Below are positions 33,433 to 47,919 of a stretch of DNA of 64,000 nucleotides, piece by piece. Location: the NCBI GenBank assembly GCA_030248215.1, contig JASANG010002066.1:1-64000 (forward strand), written 5' to 3'. Position 1 is the first letter of the stretch; every line of letters begins with the position of its first letter. The position numbers were made by a program, and so were the translations under genes. This DNA is from Enoplolaimus lenunculus. Its lineage: Eukaryota > Nematoda > Enoplea > Enoplida > Thoracostomopsidae. Under the pieces are notes generated by a model. That model worked only from the letters and a program-made list of their open reading frames with translations. It searched no databases and was not told the origin of the DNA.

Positions 33433-36400
33433 GTAAGTAAACAATGTCGTAAATCTTTAGGTGTTTGTTTAGGATTAGGCTTAATCTTAGACTTTTGGCT
33501 GCGTTTAGAAGGCGTTTAAAGTTTATATTCAAATTTCAAGATTTTGCTAGGAATATTCGTATTATTTTCACGTCCATTATATGGCTATAGTGTTGTTAAA
33601 GGTAAAGTGTGCGGCCAGTTGTTAGGAGTTTACAATAGTGATACCTTATACGTTGTGCGTAAAGGGCCCTGTCTCCGGGGGCACGCTGGATCAAAACCCT
33701 AGCCGTGGTACTTTACAAAGGCGTCGGTAATTTAGGTAATTCATGAATGAATCTAGAATTTATCTACTGTTTGTGACAAGGTCATAAGTTTTCTCGCTAG
33801 CTACAATCGCTCGCTAAAATTAGTTTTGCAAGTCTGGGCCAATGTATAGAACAGGGCCGTAACAGTAGTACAGAGGCATATTCGTTAGCTTAAGCCTAGC
33901 GTTTAAATGTGATTATACGTAAAATCCTAAGCATAATCCTAAAACCTACAGCAAAAAAGGTCAAAGCTTAAGCTTACTCTATTATAGTCCCGCAGAAACA
34001 CGTTCGGCCCCTGATCTTTACTTGGTCCCAAGTCTGTAAATCCACCGAAATAGAAATACGGTTATAACCCTCTGTGTTCTGGCTATCATTAAGCTGCTTA
34101 TTACAAATGAAGCGTTTATGTTGTGCCGCAATTTCAATTGAAAGCCAATATTTGAGTGGGGTTTTCGGCGATAGACTCGATCAATTCAAAGTTCTGAATG
34201 CGGCATTGATTGAATCAGACCGTACTTAAAATACGCAGAATTTCGTAAACCTCACTAGTCTTCATATGTTTCGTGTCTGACTGGAATCCAGAGGCACATA
34301 AAAGTGCGAGAATACGGAAGAGTATCCTGTATTCGAAACTATTGATAAAAACGCAAAAAATAGCATTTTTACACGGTTCAAAATTTCCAGTTGGACCACT
34401 CGGGTCAACAAATTTCCATTCTCGCTCCGCTCGCTGGGTAAATCATTAAATACAGTGATACCCTCCGAAATGAAATTGTTTAAAGTTATGCCTATGCTTA
34501 GAATTTGGCAAAATTTAAATACGTAACTATTTTTTGAATTTTAACATTCGTATTGGAAAACTTTCATTCATCGGCTTGAAAGTCTGTTTCGTTCACAGTT
34601 CACAGTTCGATGAATTCAAATGATTTGAAAAAAGTTATGGCGTACTTTCGTTTGCGTATATATATTTTTTATTGTTTTAGTTCAATTTTTACATTTGTCT
34701 AAAATATAGCTTTACTCTGATGACAGGTTCCCGTAGCCGCGGACTGGCTTAGGGGGCTAAACCCTCCGTGTAAAAAGTGTTGCACTCCTAGAAAATTTTC
34801 AACCTTGCTTGTAAGTGAACAAAAACTGTCATATGCCTTTGCTGCAAAATCCCCTATCCTAGCAAGGTGAAGTGACTGCGGGCTTGCTTGCTGGTCGCAT
34901 GACTGTTGGAAAACCATGGCAACAGCGGAGGCAGGTCCGCAGCCAGCTCAGCGTGCTAAGGAGGGCCAAAACTATTTCAAGAGGGGTATGCGATTAAAAT
35001 AACACGATTTTAAAAAAGGTTCTATAACTTTTATACGGTGGCAAAACTTTGCCAGGAGTAGTCTCTGAGTCTCCTAGGCCCCTTTCTGACTACGGGTTCG
35101 AATGGCAAGGGCAATGGTAAACTGTGGTTCAGATACGTCCCTCAAATTTAGTTTTCAAAATATATTTTGCAGTTTTACTGAGTCAACTCAATTTTAAATA
35201 AAAGTCAGTGTCATTATTGAAAACAGAACTCTTGTAGTCATCCTGAGTTGGCGATGGATGTAGGATTTTCCTGTGTGAAGGCTACGTTTTGTATTTTAAG
35301 ATTTAAAAGTTTTTCAACCAGAGAATAGCAATTTTAACAATTTAAGATTTTATTAATTGCAGTGAAGGTGCAAACCTTTTTTTTGAACTCCCATAACGGA
35401 TCGGTTTTGACGAGCGAGGGCCGCTCCGACGACTCTCATACTGCGAGGATTGGTAGCGCCACGGTATTGTACATTCATAGCTATGTCATTCTTAAATGTT
35501 TTCTTAAAATGAAATTCTAGCTATGTCACTGCGTAGAATTAGGCAACATTAATAAGTAACTATTTTTGAAATTTAACATTCTATTGCAAAATTTTTTTAT
35601 GCATTCATGGCTTTCATTTTGTAGGAATTTGGAACCGTGGCAGCATAGGTTAGTACTGCAGTGACCCGAATAATAGGTGTGGGGTAATAAGAGGGAGGTT
35701 CCCAGTTTGAGTCCCAATCAACAGGAGTCCGTATCCCTAGTAAGATTCCGTAAGAGGATAGAGTCCCTAAACCCTAATTAGAGACCATAAATGTCAATTA
35801 TCCCTATTTGTAGCGCATAAATGACTTCAGGACAAAATAATTTGAGTTCGAAACTTTAAAGCGTACTTAAATTTTGAAACTACATTCCTAAGTATAACCT
35901 GCATGATCGCTCAAGCTATTGGCACAAGACATATAAACGTTTAATTCAACGGATAGTTGCAGTACCGGATATATATCAGTAACGTAGGGTGCTGGAGCGT
36001 GGGTTAAAAATAAATAACAGTCCGTGACCGAATAATAAGAGGGGTGCCCTCTGGACAGGCCAAATAAATATCAGCCCCCTTCATATTCGGATCACTACAG
36101 TAGCTATGTCATTTCTGAATGTTTTTAAAAAATTTATAGAAAATTTTAGCTGTCCCAGTACTGCAACAGGTTGTCTTTTAGTTTTTTCTAAATATTTGCT
36201 AAATGTGTTTAGCAGATATATACGGTGCTTAAACTATATTGTTATCAGCAGTATATCAAATACCGTTGTATAGTTTAGCAACTACTGAGCTGATTAGTTA
36301 CAGGGCGGAGGTTATTACAGTACAGTCTGGTGAGATGCTGAATCAAACTGCGTTTAGTTTTCAAGCGATAACCCGTACGCTAAGCTTGATTTGTGATATA

Positions 36401-39400
36401 ATTCCGTCAGATTTATGTTTTGAACAGAATCATTTGCGTTTTATTTGTTAAAGCCGCCACGGTGTAACCGAATATCTGTTTTCAGTAAAAAATTAGTGTC
36501 CATTCCCGTTTCATACTTGAAATTTATTACTTTTAAGCCGTATTCACGCGTGGCAGTTTTTGCTGCGAGAAATTGCAGCTGCAATTTTCAGTTGCAAGTT
36601 TTGTCCAAAATCCCGTTCGAAAAACTTGCAGCTGCAAATAATTCATTAAAAATCAAAGCTAGGAATTTAGTTCACATGTGTGAATAACCATGCCAGTTCA
36701 ATGAATATATTGCGTCCACTTTCTCATTGGCTGATAAAAAATGCAAGTTCTGCGTGCAATTTACAGCTGTGAGGTCTCGCAGTAAAAGCTTGCACGTGTG
36801 AATAGGGCTTTATGCTCATAAACATCTGATTATCACGGACGAGTTCTTAGTATGGCTGTGTTACATAGATATGACTCAATTCGACCTCTGGCATTTTGTA
36901 AAATGAAAACTTGGATTCTATCCGAGAAGCCCAAATCTTAGCCGAAACCTAAATAAAGTCATTGATTGAAATCAACCGCGTTCAAAGCCTTAATTTTGGC
37001 AAATGTTTATTCACTAACCAAAATTAGCTATTCTATGGTTTAACGCTAATTGTTTCTAAAATATCTTAAATTAATAACAATTTTATTTAAAATTATATGG
37101 ATTGAATCTTAATTTTTAGAACATTTCGCTTTCAGCTGCGCAGCCATCATTACATTTTGAGAACATTTTTATCAAAATCACATTAAAAATTTTTTTCATA
37201 GCGTGGATAGCGAGCGAAAAACGTATTTTTGACGTCCACAATTACTTGTGCATTCGCTTAAATAACATTTCCATTGCAAACATTGAATGAAAAGCAGTAC
37301 AAGTGATAATCGATTTATGAAACCGGTAGGCCCGTAGCCAGATGAGAGCCAAGGGACAGGGGAGGGGATCAACCCCTCCATGAAATATTTTGGCGCCCGG
37401 GTAGAAAATTGCAACGTTATGCTTGTTAGTGACAACCCTTGTATACCTTTTTGGAAAATTTTTACCCCCCCCCAGCAAGATGAACTGATTACGGACCTGA
37501 AACGCGGCTGTGATCAGGATTAAGATGTACAGATTAAAGTGGACGTTCGGGGATGGCCGTGGATTTAAACTTTGGTTAAGAATCACGAACCATTTTACGG
37601 TTTTAATTAATCTTTTCGTCATGGGTATTCTGCAATTGATTTGTTTATCGGCAATATGGTGAGGTTTTCAAATAGCCCTATTCAAATGTTACACTTGTGG
37701 GTATACGCGGTGCGGGTATGCGCGCCGTAGCTGTGTGTATGTGCAGAGTGTGTAATGTTGAAATACATACATACTCGTGTACATATAGCACCAGAGGAAA
37801 TTAAGATATTGGCCGCGTGGCGTAATGGGTAGCGCGGTTGACGCGCAATCGAGAGGTCCGAGGTTCGCGGTTAAATTAAGGGGAAAATAATGTATATTCG
37901 CAGTACTTCGGAGAAAAGGGTCGTCCCGATTGTTATGTTCTGACAGTACTCATACTTAGGTATTGGTGTTACTGTATATTTGGTACCTAAAAATAACAAT
38001 GTTTAATTTTAGGCAGTAATAATTGTGATATTCACAACTCATATCGCGGATCTCTCGCTGCCAGAGGGTAAAGTTTAATTAAATTTTTTCAAATTTTTGC
38101 TTAATATATTCTTCCACCTTTAAAGTTTAGTTTTCGACTATTAATGCAAGGTTCATGTGGTAAAGTCAAACAAAAATATTACAAAATTGGTTTTTAAACA
38201 GAAAAGTTTATTTTAGATAATTCTTAAGTTGTGTGTTGGTCCTGGTGTTACCGTTGTTGTCGTCGTAGTTGTTGTCGTTGGAACATAGCGAAATTACGCT
38301 ACTCAAATTTACAAACAAAACAGGTGATAGTTCTTTGTATAATTCAAGCCACAACTGCACAAAAAGCAGTTTTTAAGCCAGAAATTTGGCATAAAAAATT
38401 CGGCCAATGTTACTTTAAGGGGCGTAACAGAAGATTAAGCGTATTCCTAAGCCTAAGCCTAAACCTAAGCGTTCGTTGCAAAACTGAGTTCCTAAGCCTA
38501 AGCCTAAGCCTAAGCCTAAGCCTAAGCAAAAAATGTAATCTAGGATCTAAACATACTCTTTTATAGACCCGGCCGTAACCTGGACGCCCCTTAAAGTAAC
38601 ATGGGCCAAAAATTCTATACGCTTAGTTAATTTACACTTTTTATAGACGAAACGAAATGTCGTTCACTACAAAGAGTACAGATATACCAGACGGTTTAAG
38701 CATTATTGGATCCGGAAGTGGACTGGAACAAAGGTAAAAATATTACAGTAAAACCAGCTCTAAGGTCGATTATACAAAACGTAACAATGGCGTTAAGAGG
38801 GGGATTGGAAATGTTTTCCCGTTGAGTGACTTCAAATTAGCCTAGGGATGCCATCAAACCTCAAGACTAACTACAAACATGTCCTATGCAGCAATTTTTT
38901 CCAAACACTTTTGCTCGATTCAATCAAACGCAACGTACGAAAGGTAATTTAGATTATTTATTCAGAAGAAACATTGGCTGGGTTTCCCAGCATTTATTTG
39001 GTTTTGGTCAAAAATTTATCAATTTCCTTAAGCCGGCGACTTTAGTAATTACTTATAAGTATAACTTAAGTAACAACTTAAGTACGATTTTAGAAACGCA
39101 GCCTTTGTCAGAATGAAAATTATAAACGATTGTAAAACTGAAAATATGTTTCAAATAAAAATGCTGAGAGGATTTGTTACCATAATTTTAAAAAGATTAT
39201 TTTCTAGTGATTTCAAGTGAAGTGTCTATATGAGAATACGTTTCAAATGGACCTTTGTAATCTAAAAGTGACGCTATGAACGCAATCGTTATATTTCTAA
39301 AATGTATAAGAAAACCTTGATTAAAAATAATATAATTTTGGATGTATACCAACTTGTTGATCTCAGGGAAAACAGTACATACTGATGATAATTTCTTTTA

Positions 39401-42400
39401 TACCGTTTACATTTTCAGCTTCGATCTTGCTCAAGACTACGAAATTGATCTGGAAGTTGCGCTATGCGCAATTGGATTCAGTTCGTACAGTCGCGCACAT
39501 CCGTTCAATAACGTCCCTGTGCGATTTTTTACACCGACATCCGGACTGGTGAATTTAGTTGAGCCGGATGAATCGAGCGAGGCTGCTAGCGGAACCGGTT
39601 ATGATACTGCTAGTGGAACTGGATACGACGCTGAATCTGGAGCCGGACCCGAAGCTGCACCTGGAACCGAATGCAACGTTAAATCTGATACCGGATACGA
39701 CACTATATCTGGAACCGGATATGACGATGGATCTGAGACCGGATGCGAAATTACTGTGTTGGAGCAACAAGCTTCATCGGCGACAGCTGACGAATCTGCA
39801 ACCGATGTGATCGCGGCTGAACAGACTGAAGCGGCTACAGGTTGGTTAAAAATATGAAACATTACGACAATACCGCAATCTTATTGGATAAACACGAAGA
39901 ATTGTCACGGAAAATTTGGAAGGTGAAATGTAGGGCTGATCACCGCAACCATCGCTCTGTTGAGTTAAACTATTTTTAAATTCCAATTCGAATTCATTCA
40001 CAATGTCCCGTTGTTTGTTCCTGTTTCAATATAAAAAATTTGCCGTTCAAAACAACAACACTTCACTATTGTTGTTATTTCGGAATATAATCATCAGTTG
40101 CACGAATGGCTAACAACAAGCTGGTATACGCACAATTCTGTAGTCGGTCTAAAGTATTGCGGATGACGGGAAACGCCTGTAACAGTGGCATGCGGTCAAA
40201 TTTTAAATATTTTAAACTGTTGTTCAAAACTGAACAGTTACAAAAATTAAGTTACAAAAAGTGCAGTTACTATGCTTAATTGTAAGACGAACTTAACTGT
40301 TTTTAGAGCATTGTGAAACGTGTGAATCTAGTGAAGTCAGCCGTCAAGCGCACCATCTCAATGTTCCAAGTTTTGGCGAACAGCATAAAGTCGATGGTGA
40401 CTCTTCCGCAGATAGCAATCATGGCGATAATCAATCGGTAACGGCTTCCCGGCGTGCATCTTCCGTGTTTAGCGGCAGTGTATCCTTAGGTAAGCTTGTA
40501 ATTAATAGCTGATTTTGCTAATTTTGCTAATTTTAAAACGATGCATATGTCGTGTACCAAAAGCAGTTGATGATTATAAGTACATGCAAATGAGAGCTGG
40601 CCGGAAATGCAAATAAAAGCAAAGAACAGGGAAGAACCGGAAACAAACAGTAACGGTTGCGCTATGCGTTTTTTGATGTGAGGCGCCGTCCGTCACCGTG
40701 CGGTATTGTACGCAAATAACTCACGTACGATAACGTATGGTGACGGACGGTGCCGTACGGTTGACGGACGGTGCCGTACGGGTGACGGACGGTGCCGTAC
40801 GGGTGACGGACGGTGCCGTACGGGTGACGGACGGTGCCGTACGGGTGACGGACGGTGCCGTACGGGTGACGGACGGTGCCGTACGGGTGACGGACGGTGC
40901 CGTACGGGTGACGGACGGTGCCGTACGGGTGACGGACGGTGCCGTACAGGTGGCGCACGGCGTCGGAGGTCAAGAATACCGAAAACCTAAGGATTCTGTT
41001 TAACGATTGTTGTTGTTTTGAAAATGTTGTTGTCCGCATTTTGCTTTTATTAATAAATTTAATGAACCAATACACTACCAGTTGTTGTTTTAGGTCTTTC
41101 GCCGCTGCTTGGAGTTTCGTTGGCAACCGAAACAAGCAACCGTCGGCAATCGTACAGCTATTTGCGAAGACCAGGAGCTCCTGGACCACATATTCCACCG
41201 GAAGCAACAACCATTCTAAATCCAGCTAATCGACTCTATTACGCTCAGTTGGATGCCCGACAGTATTCTAGTGACTCGGACAGCGAGCAATTGTACGACA
41301 GAAGTAGTAGTACGGTGAGATTTAACGGAAAAGGTTGGCTATTTCGCAAGGCAGGATGATGCATAAATCGGCTATCGTTTACCTACGTATCGTGTCATTT
41401 ATTATCTTTAGCTTGTTTGAGCACAAAACAAACCTATCAGCGGTGGATACAGAATTTTCTGACCACTGGTCCAACGTGCAAAAGTTAATATGAAACGCAA
41501 ATTTTAACCGTATGCCATATCTGTAGTTAATTTTTATGGCAATAGATCAGTACACTCTTGTGACCCTGTTTAGTAACGCAACCCCGCATAGAAGCTGAAA
41601 CCTACGTATAAACAATTTAGCCCGCCGTTTAATCGCGTTAATTCCCCGTATACCGCACCTTATGGGCCACCCCATCCCAGCAATGTCGAAATGGATACTG
41701 CTTACTAATGTATTAACACTGAAGAAATGTAGTTGCAAAACAAAACTGTTCAACGATAAACAATCTTGAAAACACAACTTAACGAAAATGCTTTTAGGCT
41801 TCCAAATCGCTATCACAAGGTTCGCCAGCTCCGTCGAAACCGCTTTTGGAGTCAACGCCTAACGCGGCGTTACGCTATCTTGAAGTGCATTCGCGGAAGT
41901 CTGACGGTTTCCAACCCGGCGGATCGATGAACACTCAACCGATGCAGTGCTCGAGACGTAAAAGTTCGGATTGCATGCGGTCGCAAAGCTACGACGAAAT
42001 TGATTGGGCTACGACAGCGCAACTTGACAAGTAAGCCCAGCTTTGCCAGGATTTCATTTCGCGAAGACATAACAAACTACGACCCACGACAAAGTATGCT
42101 AGAATTTGTAGAGTGCGAAAAAAAGCCTTTTTGATATCTTGACCCATAGTCTCAAATGCCTCTGTAGCGTCTTTCACCGGTGAGCGATAGGTTTTGAAAC
42201 TCACGAACTCGGGCAATTGCGAAACTCAAAATTGGTGCAAAAGTACGACAAGTGAAATACTAAAAATGTCCTGAATCTCAAACCTTACCATACACTGCGT
42301 TCGAAACCTACAAGACTCATCACCAACTAGTAGGAGATGCTACACATATTTGAGAATACGATCCCTTGATTCCAATGGCGTATTATAATGAATTTGATTT

Positions 42401-45400
42401 GGCTGAGTCTTGCATTGGTAAAGTAATTAAAACATCAGTTCTCGGTAACTCATTGACGCGCTGATAAGGAAACAGAATAAAGCATTGTGTTTTCTCTAAT
42501 AATCAGTACTTATCGGGACGGCACCCGTGTCCTTTTCATTGCAATGCCACCGATTAATTGCTAATGCGTTCAATGTGCCTGATTTGTTCAAACAAACCAG
42601 AACATTTCAGGGACATATGCCCCAGGCGTGGCCAAGTTATATACACCATCGAAACGTAAGTATTAATGGTGAAACAATGATTGTCGTTTCATTTTTTAAA
42701 AATTGTTTTTCTAAAGGCTTCAACCAAACTCCACTTCGACTGAAGACGGCCGCAAAAATTCAACAATGGCAGAAATGCTACCGTCGTATCGAAAATCGTT
42801 TCAATCCCGATGCGGTGGTCCTGTGAAGCATGTTTCGTTCGAAATCGATTTGCTCACGCAACCTGACGCCAGTTCATGCCAAGATGAGTCCCTCGGTAGC
42901 CGTGGTGGCGCGCATCGGTTTGAAGAGACTTGTTTTGTTGGCTCCCCAGCTGAAAAAAGTCGTGCAAATTTTCGGCAACGAAAGCAGTTTAGCGTCGATG
43001 TTGCTGCTTTTGATAAAATTGCGGATCGATGTCATAACACAGAAGAGGTGAGTGACCCAGAAGAGGTGAGTGACACAGAAGACGTGAGTGACACAGAAGA
43101 GGTGAGTGACACAGAAGAGGTGAGTGACACAGAAGAGGTGAGTGACACAGAAGACGTGAGTGATAATAGCGTTTTATAAGGGACATAAGGATCTTAAAGC
43201 ATAGGCCCGTATTCTCAAATGTGTATAGCATCTATTATCAGTCCTCCACGAATAATTGTGGTGATCTTCATGCCGATGCGGATGAGTTTCGATATTTAGC
43301 AAATTTTTTCATTGATGTGGTTTACAATTAGCTGTTTTTTGATACGCCGCGGGGGAGGCTAAAAACTGCACAGGAGGGGCATAGAAGGGTTTTGAAAGAC
43401 TTACATGTAAGGTTGAAAATATTCTAAGGAGGCGTGGAAATTTTTCCAGGGGAGTTGAGCCCCCCTGGCCCCTTTGGCTACGGGCCCAAGTAGAGATTTT
43501 TAGAATGTGTGCATTGATTCTTAAAATATAGCCTGTATTACTAGTCGGTCATAGGTTTCGTGAGTCTTGAGCCAATGAATGACGAGCTATGAAATATAGC
43601 ACATTTGTCGCTATTTAATTCGTTTTTCGGTGTTTTTTCGCTGTTTAGACAATAACGAAGGGCTTTATGTGTTAATTGATTTTTGTAGTTTCATTTTAGG
43701 AATCCAGAGCTGAAACGACCGGCTCTTGCCTGAACGCGCAACCAGCCAATCAAGCTCCTACGGGTCCACAAAGCTCTTCGTCCGAGAGCAGCGGGTTTAT
43801 CGAATCTGACACTCCATCACAATTGAGAGTAAGATTTCATTTCAGGAGCGTAGCCAAATGCGGCCTGAAGGGTTCAAAGTCACAAATCAATGAAGCAAGA
43901 AACGTTTTGCGACTGTTGAATAGAGATTTCATATTAAAATTACGCCTTGTTTGGCGTTCGCTTCGCTCGCGAGGTTTTCTTTATATTTTCACACGTATTT
44001 TGGGACAAATCTATCGGATTTCTATCGATTGAACCGCATTTTCTAACATACATAAACCATAGATTTGTGATTGAAACACATCAGTTTTAAACCTTTATCA
44101 AACTTTCTTCTCGTTTCGCTCGCCTGACTTGGCCAAATTAAGAACCCTGGCTACGCTCCTGCTTAATTTTAAAATTAGTAAAACTTTATCGGTTTTATTT
44201 TAATTTAACTTCGACACGTAACCAAGTAGTAAAAATACATAGATATTTAACCCTTTCTTTCATGAGTATTTTCAAATTCATCTGAAATCTAATTTTAAAC
44301 TAGAATTAGAATTCCTGGCATTGGAGTGATGACGTTTACGGTCACAGCTCAGCTATATCAGCTTGATGCTGGTGCTGAGACCCAATAGGGCACTTACGTC
44401 TTGTGGAGATTTAGTACTATACACATTGTGTTGAGTTGCTTATACTCAACTCTGTGAGAAAACAGGTTAATGTATCTTGGTGAACATTGGTTTGGCTGGT
44501 TCAGTTCTTAACTTTAAAAGGTTAAAATTGAACTTAGTTGAGCTTCTTAACCTACTGTATCGAAACTTATTACACGACGTTTTCAGTCGATTAAAGCGAA
44601 AACTTGTTCATTTTCTACACATTTTCAAACTTTCAAATTGTGAAATGAGAAATCAAATTTTTTTAAAATTATAATTTTTTATACAGAGAATCCGTTATTA
44701 TGATCTCTGAAAATAAACCAGCAAAACATACTTAAACATCAACCGGTACGCAAGATTGCACAATTCCTATATTTAGTATCGATTTTAAGTTGAATTCTTT
44801 ATTTATATTTAGAATTGTAGTACCTGCTGTAAAAGTGCTATTGTTTGAGTGATTTTAAAGCCAATGTTTGTTCATTTTGACACCTTAGACGTTTAGCAAT
44901 TTGTCTAAAATGAACATTAAAGACCCGCTGGTCTATTAACTTGAGTTCGCTGTAAAATTTGTGCTATTGTTTGAATATTAATTCACTGCTAAATAAATTT
45001 TTTAGATTTGAAAGCTAGTTTTCTCCAGTGTATTTTTGGACAGTATTGTTACACTAATATAATGAACGGTGAACCACGAAAATAAAATGGAATTTTTTTG
45101 CAAACTAAATTTGAAAGTTTAAAGTCAACATTTTCAAAGTCTAAAATTTTATAAGTTTTTTAATGCAAATTTTGAACTTTTTGAATTTGGGAGTTGTTCT
45201 TACATTTCGTTTTGGACGATGCATAACACATGCAGTTGTGCGGGTGTTTAAGCTGTGTAAAAGAAACATTTTAGGATCCCAAAAATACCGACACTTTATT
45301 AATTTTACCGATACCGATATATGAGCTAATATTAAGTATACATCTGCCACAATGAAATGTAGTACAGTGTGTGGAAGATGGAAGATCAATTGAACAACCC

Positions 45401-47881
45401 TGTTCGATTTTCACGATATTTTATTCGGACCTGTCAGCTGCAATACAGAGATACCGGGAGACTTAGAAGCAAGCCTTGGTCTTATTAATTGTAGGATTAG
45501 GATTACGCTTAGGCTAGATTTAGACTCAGATTTATACTTAGGATCAGGCCCTTGTACTTAGTTTGTTTTCAAACAATAATTTATTACTGAATCTAGTGGT
45601 TACAGGTAGATATTCTTATGTACGTGTTTTGTAGTGAAATTTAGACGCAACGGAAGTTTGGTGTACCGTCAGGGTTCAAAAATGTTCTTTTTTCACAAAA
45701 TATAAAATATTGTTTTTCCAGAACATTACAATTTATCATAGGGTCAATCTATACGTTTGTTTCATTGTTCGGGTATTACACAAAAAATAAGAAATCGGTG
45801 CCTTCCTTGGAAACTTCCGGTATCCTGTCGCAAATTATAACATCCGTAACTTCCGTAAGTAGCTAGGCTGAAAATCAAATGGACCAAATATAAATGCTAC
45901 TAAAGTCGTTGCAAGATTTGCAACGCCACTATATGCTAGCATGTTGTACCTGGATTTAGTGAATTAGCGTTCGTGTTGTGTTATTTAGTTCTACTCTGGA
46001 ACGGTGCCTAAAATACGTATGTATGGTGTGTCAGCTTTAATAATGCAGACATTTGTTTAAGAATATTCGTCATAAAATTACGTTTAAATAATTTGCAAAA
46101 AGTGAACGACTGAAACAAACACTTACAAAACGGTCATTTTAAAATATTAAAGGGCGAAGTATTTCCGCATTCCATTAAAACACAAACTCTAGAGTTTCAG
46201 ATTTAGCTCGTTTAGAATCACAGAGGTGCAGTATTGAGAGCGTTAATAGTTCAAAGTTGTTTCGCTAATCATTTTTGTTAAAGCTAAACGCAAAAACGTC
46301 TTAGAAGATTTGTGTTGATTTTGGCCAATTGTTGGTCTGATAAAGTATTTTTTGTTTTGTCTATTAAATATTTCAAACTGGCCCATGCATAGAACAGGGC
46401 CAGAACAGTAGTATAAGCATATTCCTAAGCCTAAGCCTAAGCGTACGCGTATGCATGAGCTTATACGTAAGCCTAAGCCTAAGCCTAAGCCTAAGCCGAA
46501 GCAAAAAAATTAGTCTAAACCTTAAACAGACTCTATTCCAGCTCCTCCAGAAAACGATCCGGCCCTGTTCTATACATGGGCCTCAAAAGTGAATATTCCT
46601 AAAAGTGTATGAATTTTAAGTTTCACAAATTTCGACCTTGGTTTTGGATTTATAATTTCAATATTTTGAGTTAGGAAGGCATACAATTTGAGCTACTTTA
46701 AACTGCACTGCAGGACGTAATATGTTCAAAAACGTATAACTGAATCAGTTTTATTTTTCAAATAACGACAGCATTAGCTTGTTACCGGATATCCGGTTCC
46801 GGTTACGCTTCCTGTAAAAATTAGTGTCTGTTTCCGTTTTTGTATTTCCGCTCTTTTGGAACAGAATTTGTTAGAACCTTTAGGAAAACCTGTGTACTTG
46901 CATCAGATTTGTACCAAAATGGTTTTTGTAAGCTTTATACTTTAATGATTTAATTAATATCCATTTTTTTTCCGTTTTCGGTTCCGGTTCTTTAAGGGTT
47001 GCGCTATACACACCGCACGTCTCCGGACACCGTCTCGCTCCGGCACGCTGCATGATGATAAAATTTGTTTATTAAAAATTGTCGTAACTCACCAAATATA
47101 ATTTTGCCCACATTTTTGTTACCAAAGCATAGCGACATGCGGTGGCACGCAGCGACGTTCGGGACAGTAGAGTATAGCGCGACCGTAACTGCCTGCATAG
47201 CTTAAATCAAAGCTAGATATAGATCACCCATATTGCAAACCAATGCACCCACGCGCTTGACACTGATTAGCTAAGTAATTTCGTAGAGTTTTTTATTTAT
47301 TTGAGGATTAGCAGATGTCATTGTTAGGTTGGCCCATGTATAGAACAGCGCCGGATCGTTTTCCGAAGAGGCTATAATAGAGTCAGTTTAAGCTTTAGAC
47401 TAATTTTTTTGCTTAGGCTTAGGCTTAGGCTTAGGAATAGGCTCATCCATACGCTTAAGCTTGGCTTACGCTTAGGCTTAGGCTTGGGAATATGTTTACT
47501 GTTCCGGCCCTGTTCTATACATGGGCCGTTAGGTTTATGCAACTTCTATGGGCAAACTTGCATTTAAGGTCTCGATCAACTTGCTTAAAGTATTTTTTGG
47601 TCTTTAGAATCCGTGCAAATAGTGTTTTACTTTTCTATGCGTTGTAGGATGGCGTAATCAATAGTTCGAATCATAATAAGTCATGCGCTGAACACAATCT
47701 AAATTTGGTTTCTTCTGACAACACCACCACCACCATAAGCAACAACAACATCAACAACAGCAACAACAACGACGACGAGAACAACAACAACAACAACAAC
47801 AACAACAGCGAAGACGACGACGACGACGACAACAACACCAACACCAACAGCAACAACAACTTCAACAACATCAAAAACAAG

Positions 47882-47919
<38 letters not shown>

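Larger units (their letters stand above)
33433..38012 (+). other. ITPRID-like intron between exons A and B
   Basis: About 4.6 kb without further phase-compatible exons that I could find. It is filled by two GTAGCCA-family elements, a family 1 element, two further repeats, a TTGCACGTGTGAAT-family element and a tRNA-like sequence, all listed separately. Confidence 0.5.

Noticed and set aside
37811-37872. A functional tRNA gene
   Set aside because: Box A is good, but box B is incomplete and no acceptor stem closes.
40662-41229. Several overlapping frames of 90-180 codons on both strands
   Set aside because: They come from the 21-bp minisatellite, which leaves all frames open; the real coding exon here starts at 41094 in another frame.
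43042-43179. The VSDTEE repeats as the true C-terminus of a protein ending at 43177
   Set aside because: The first unit is a near-consensus donor in the phase of exon J, and the downstream exons continue the chain; kept only as a possible alternative end.
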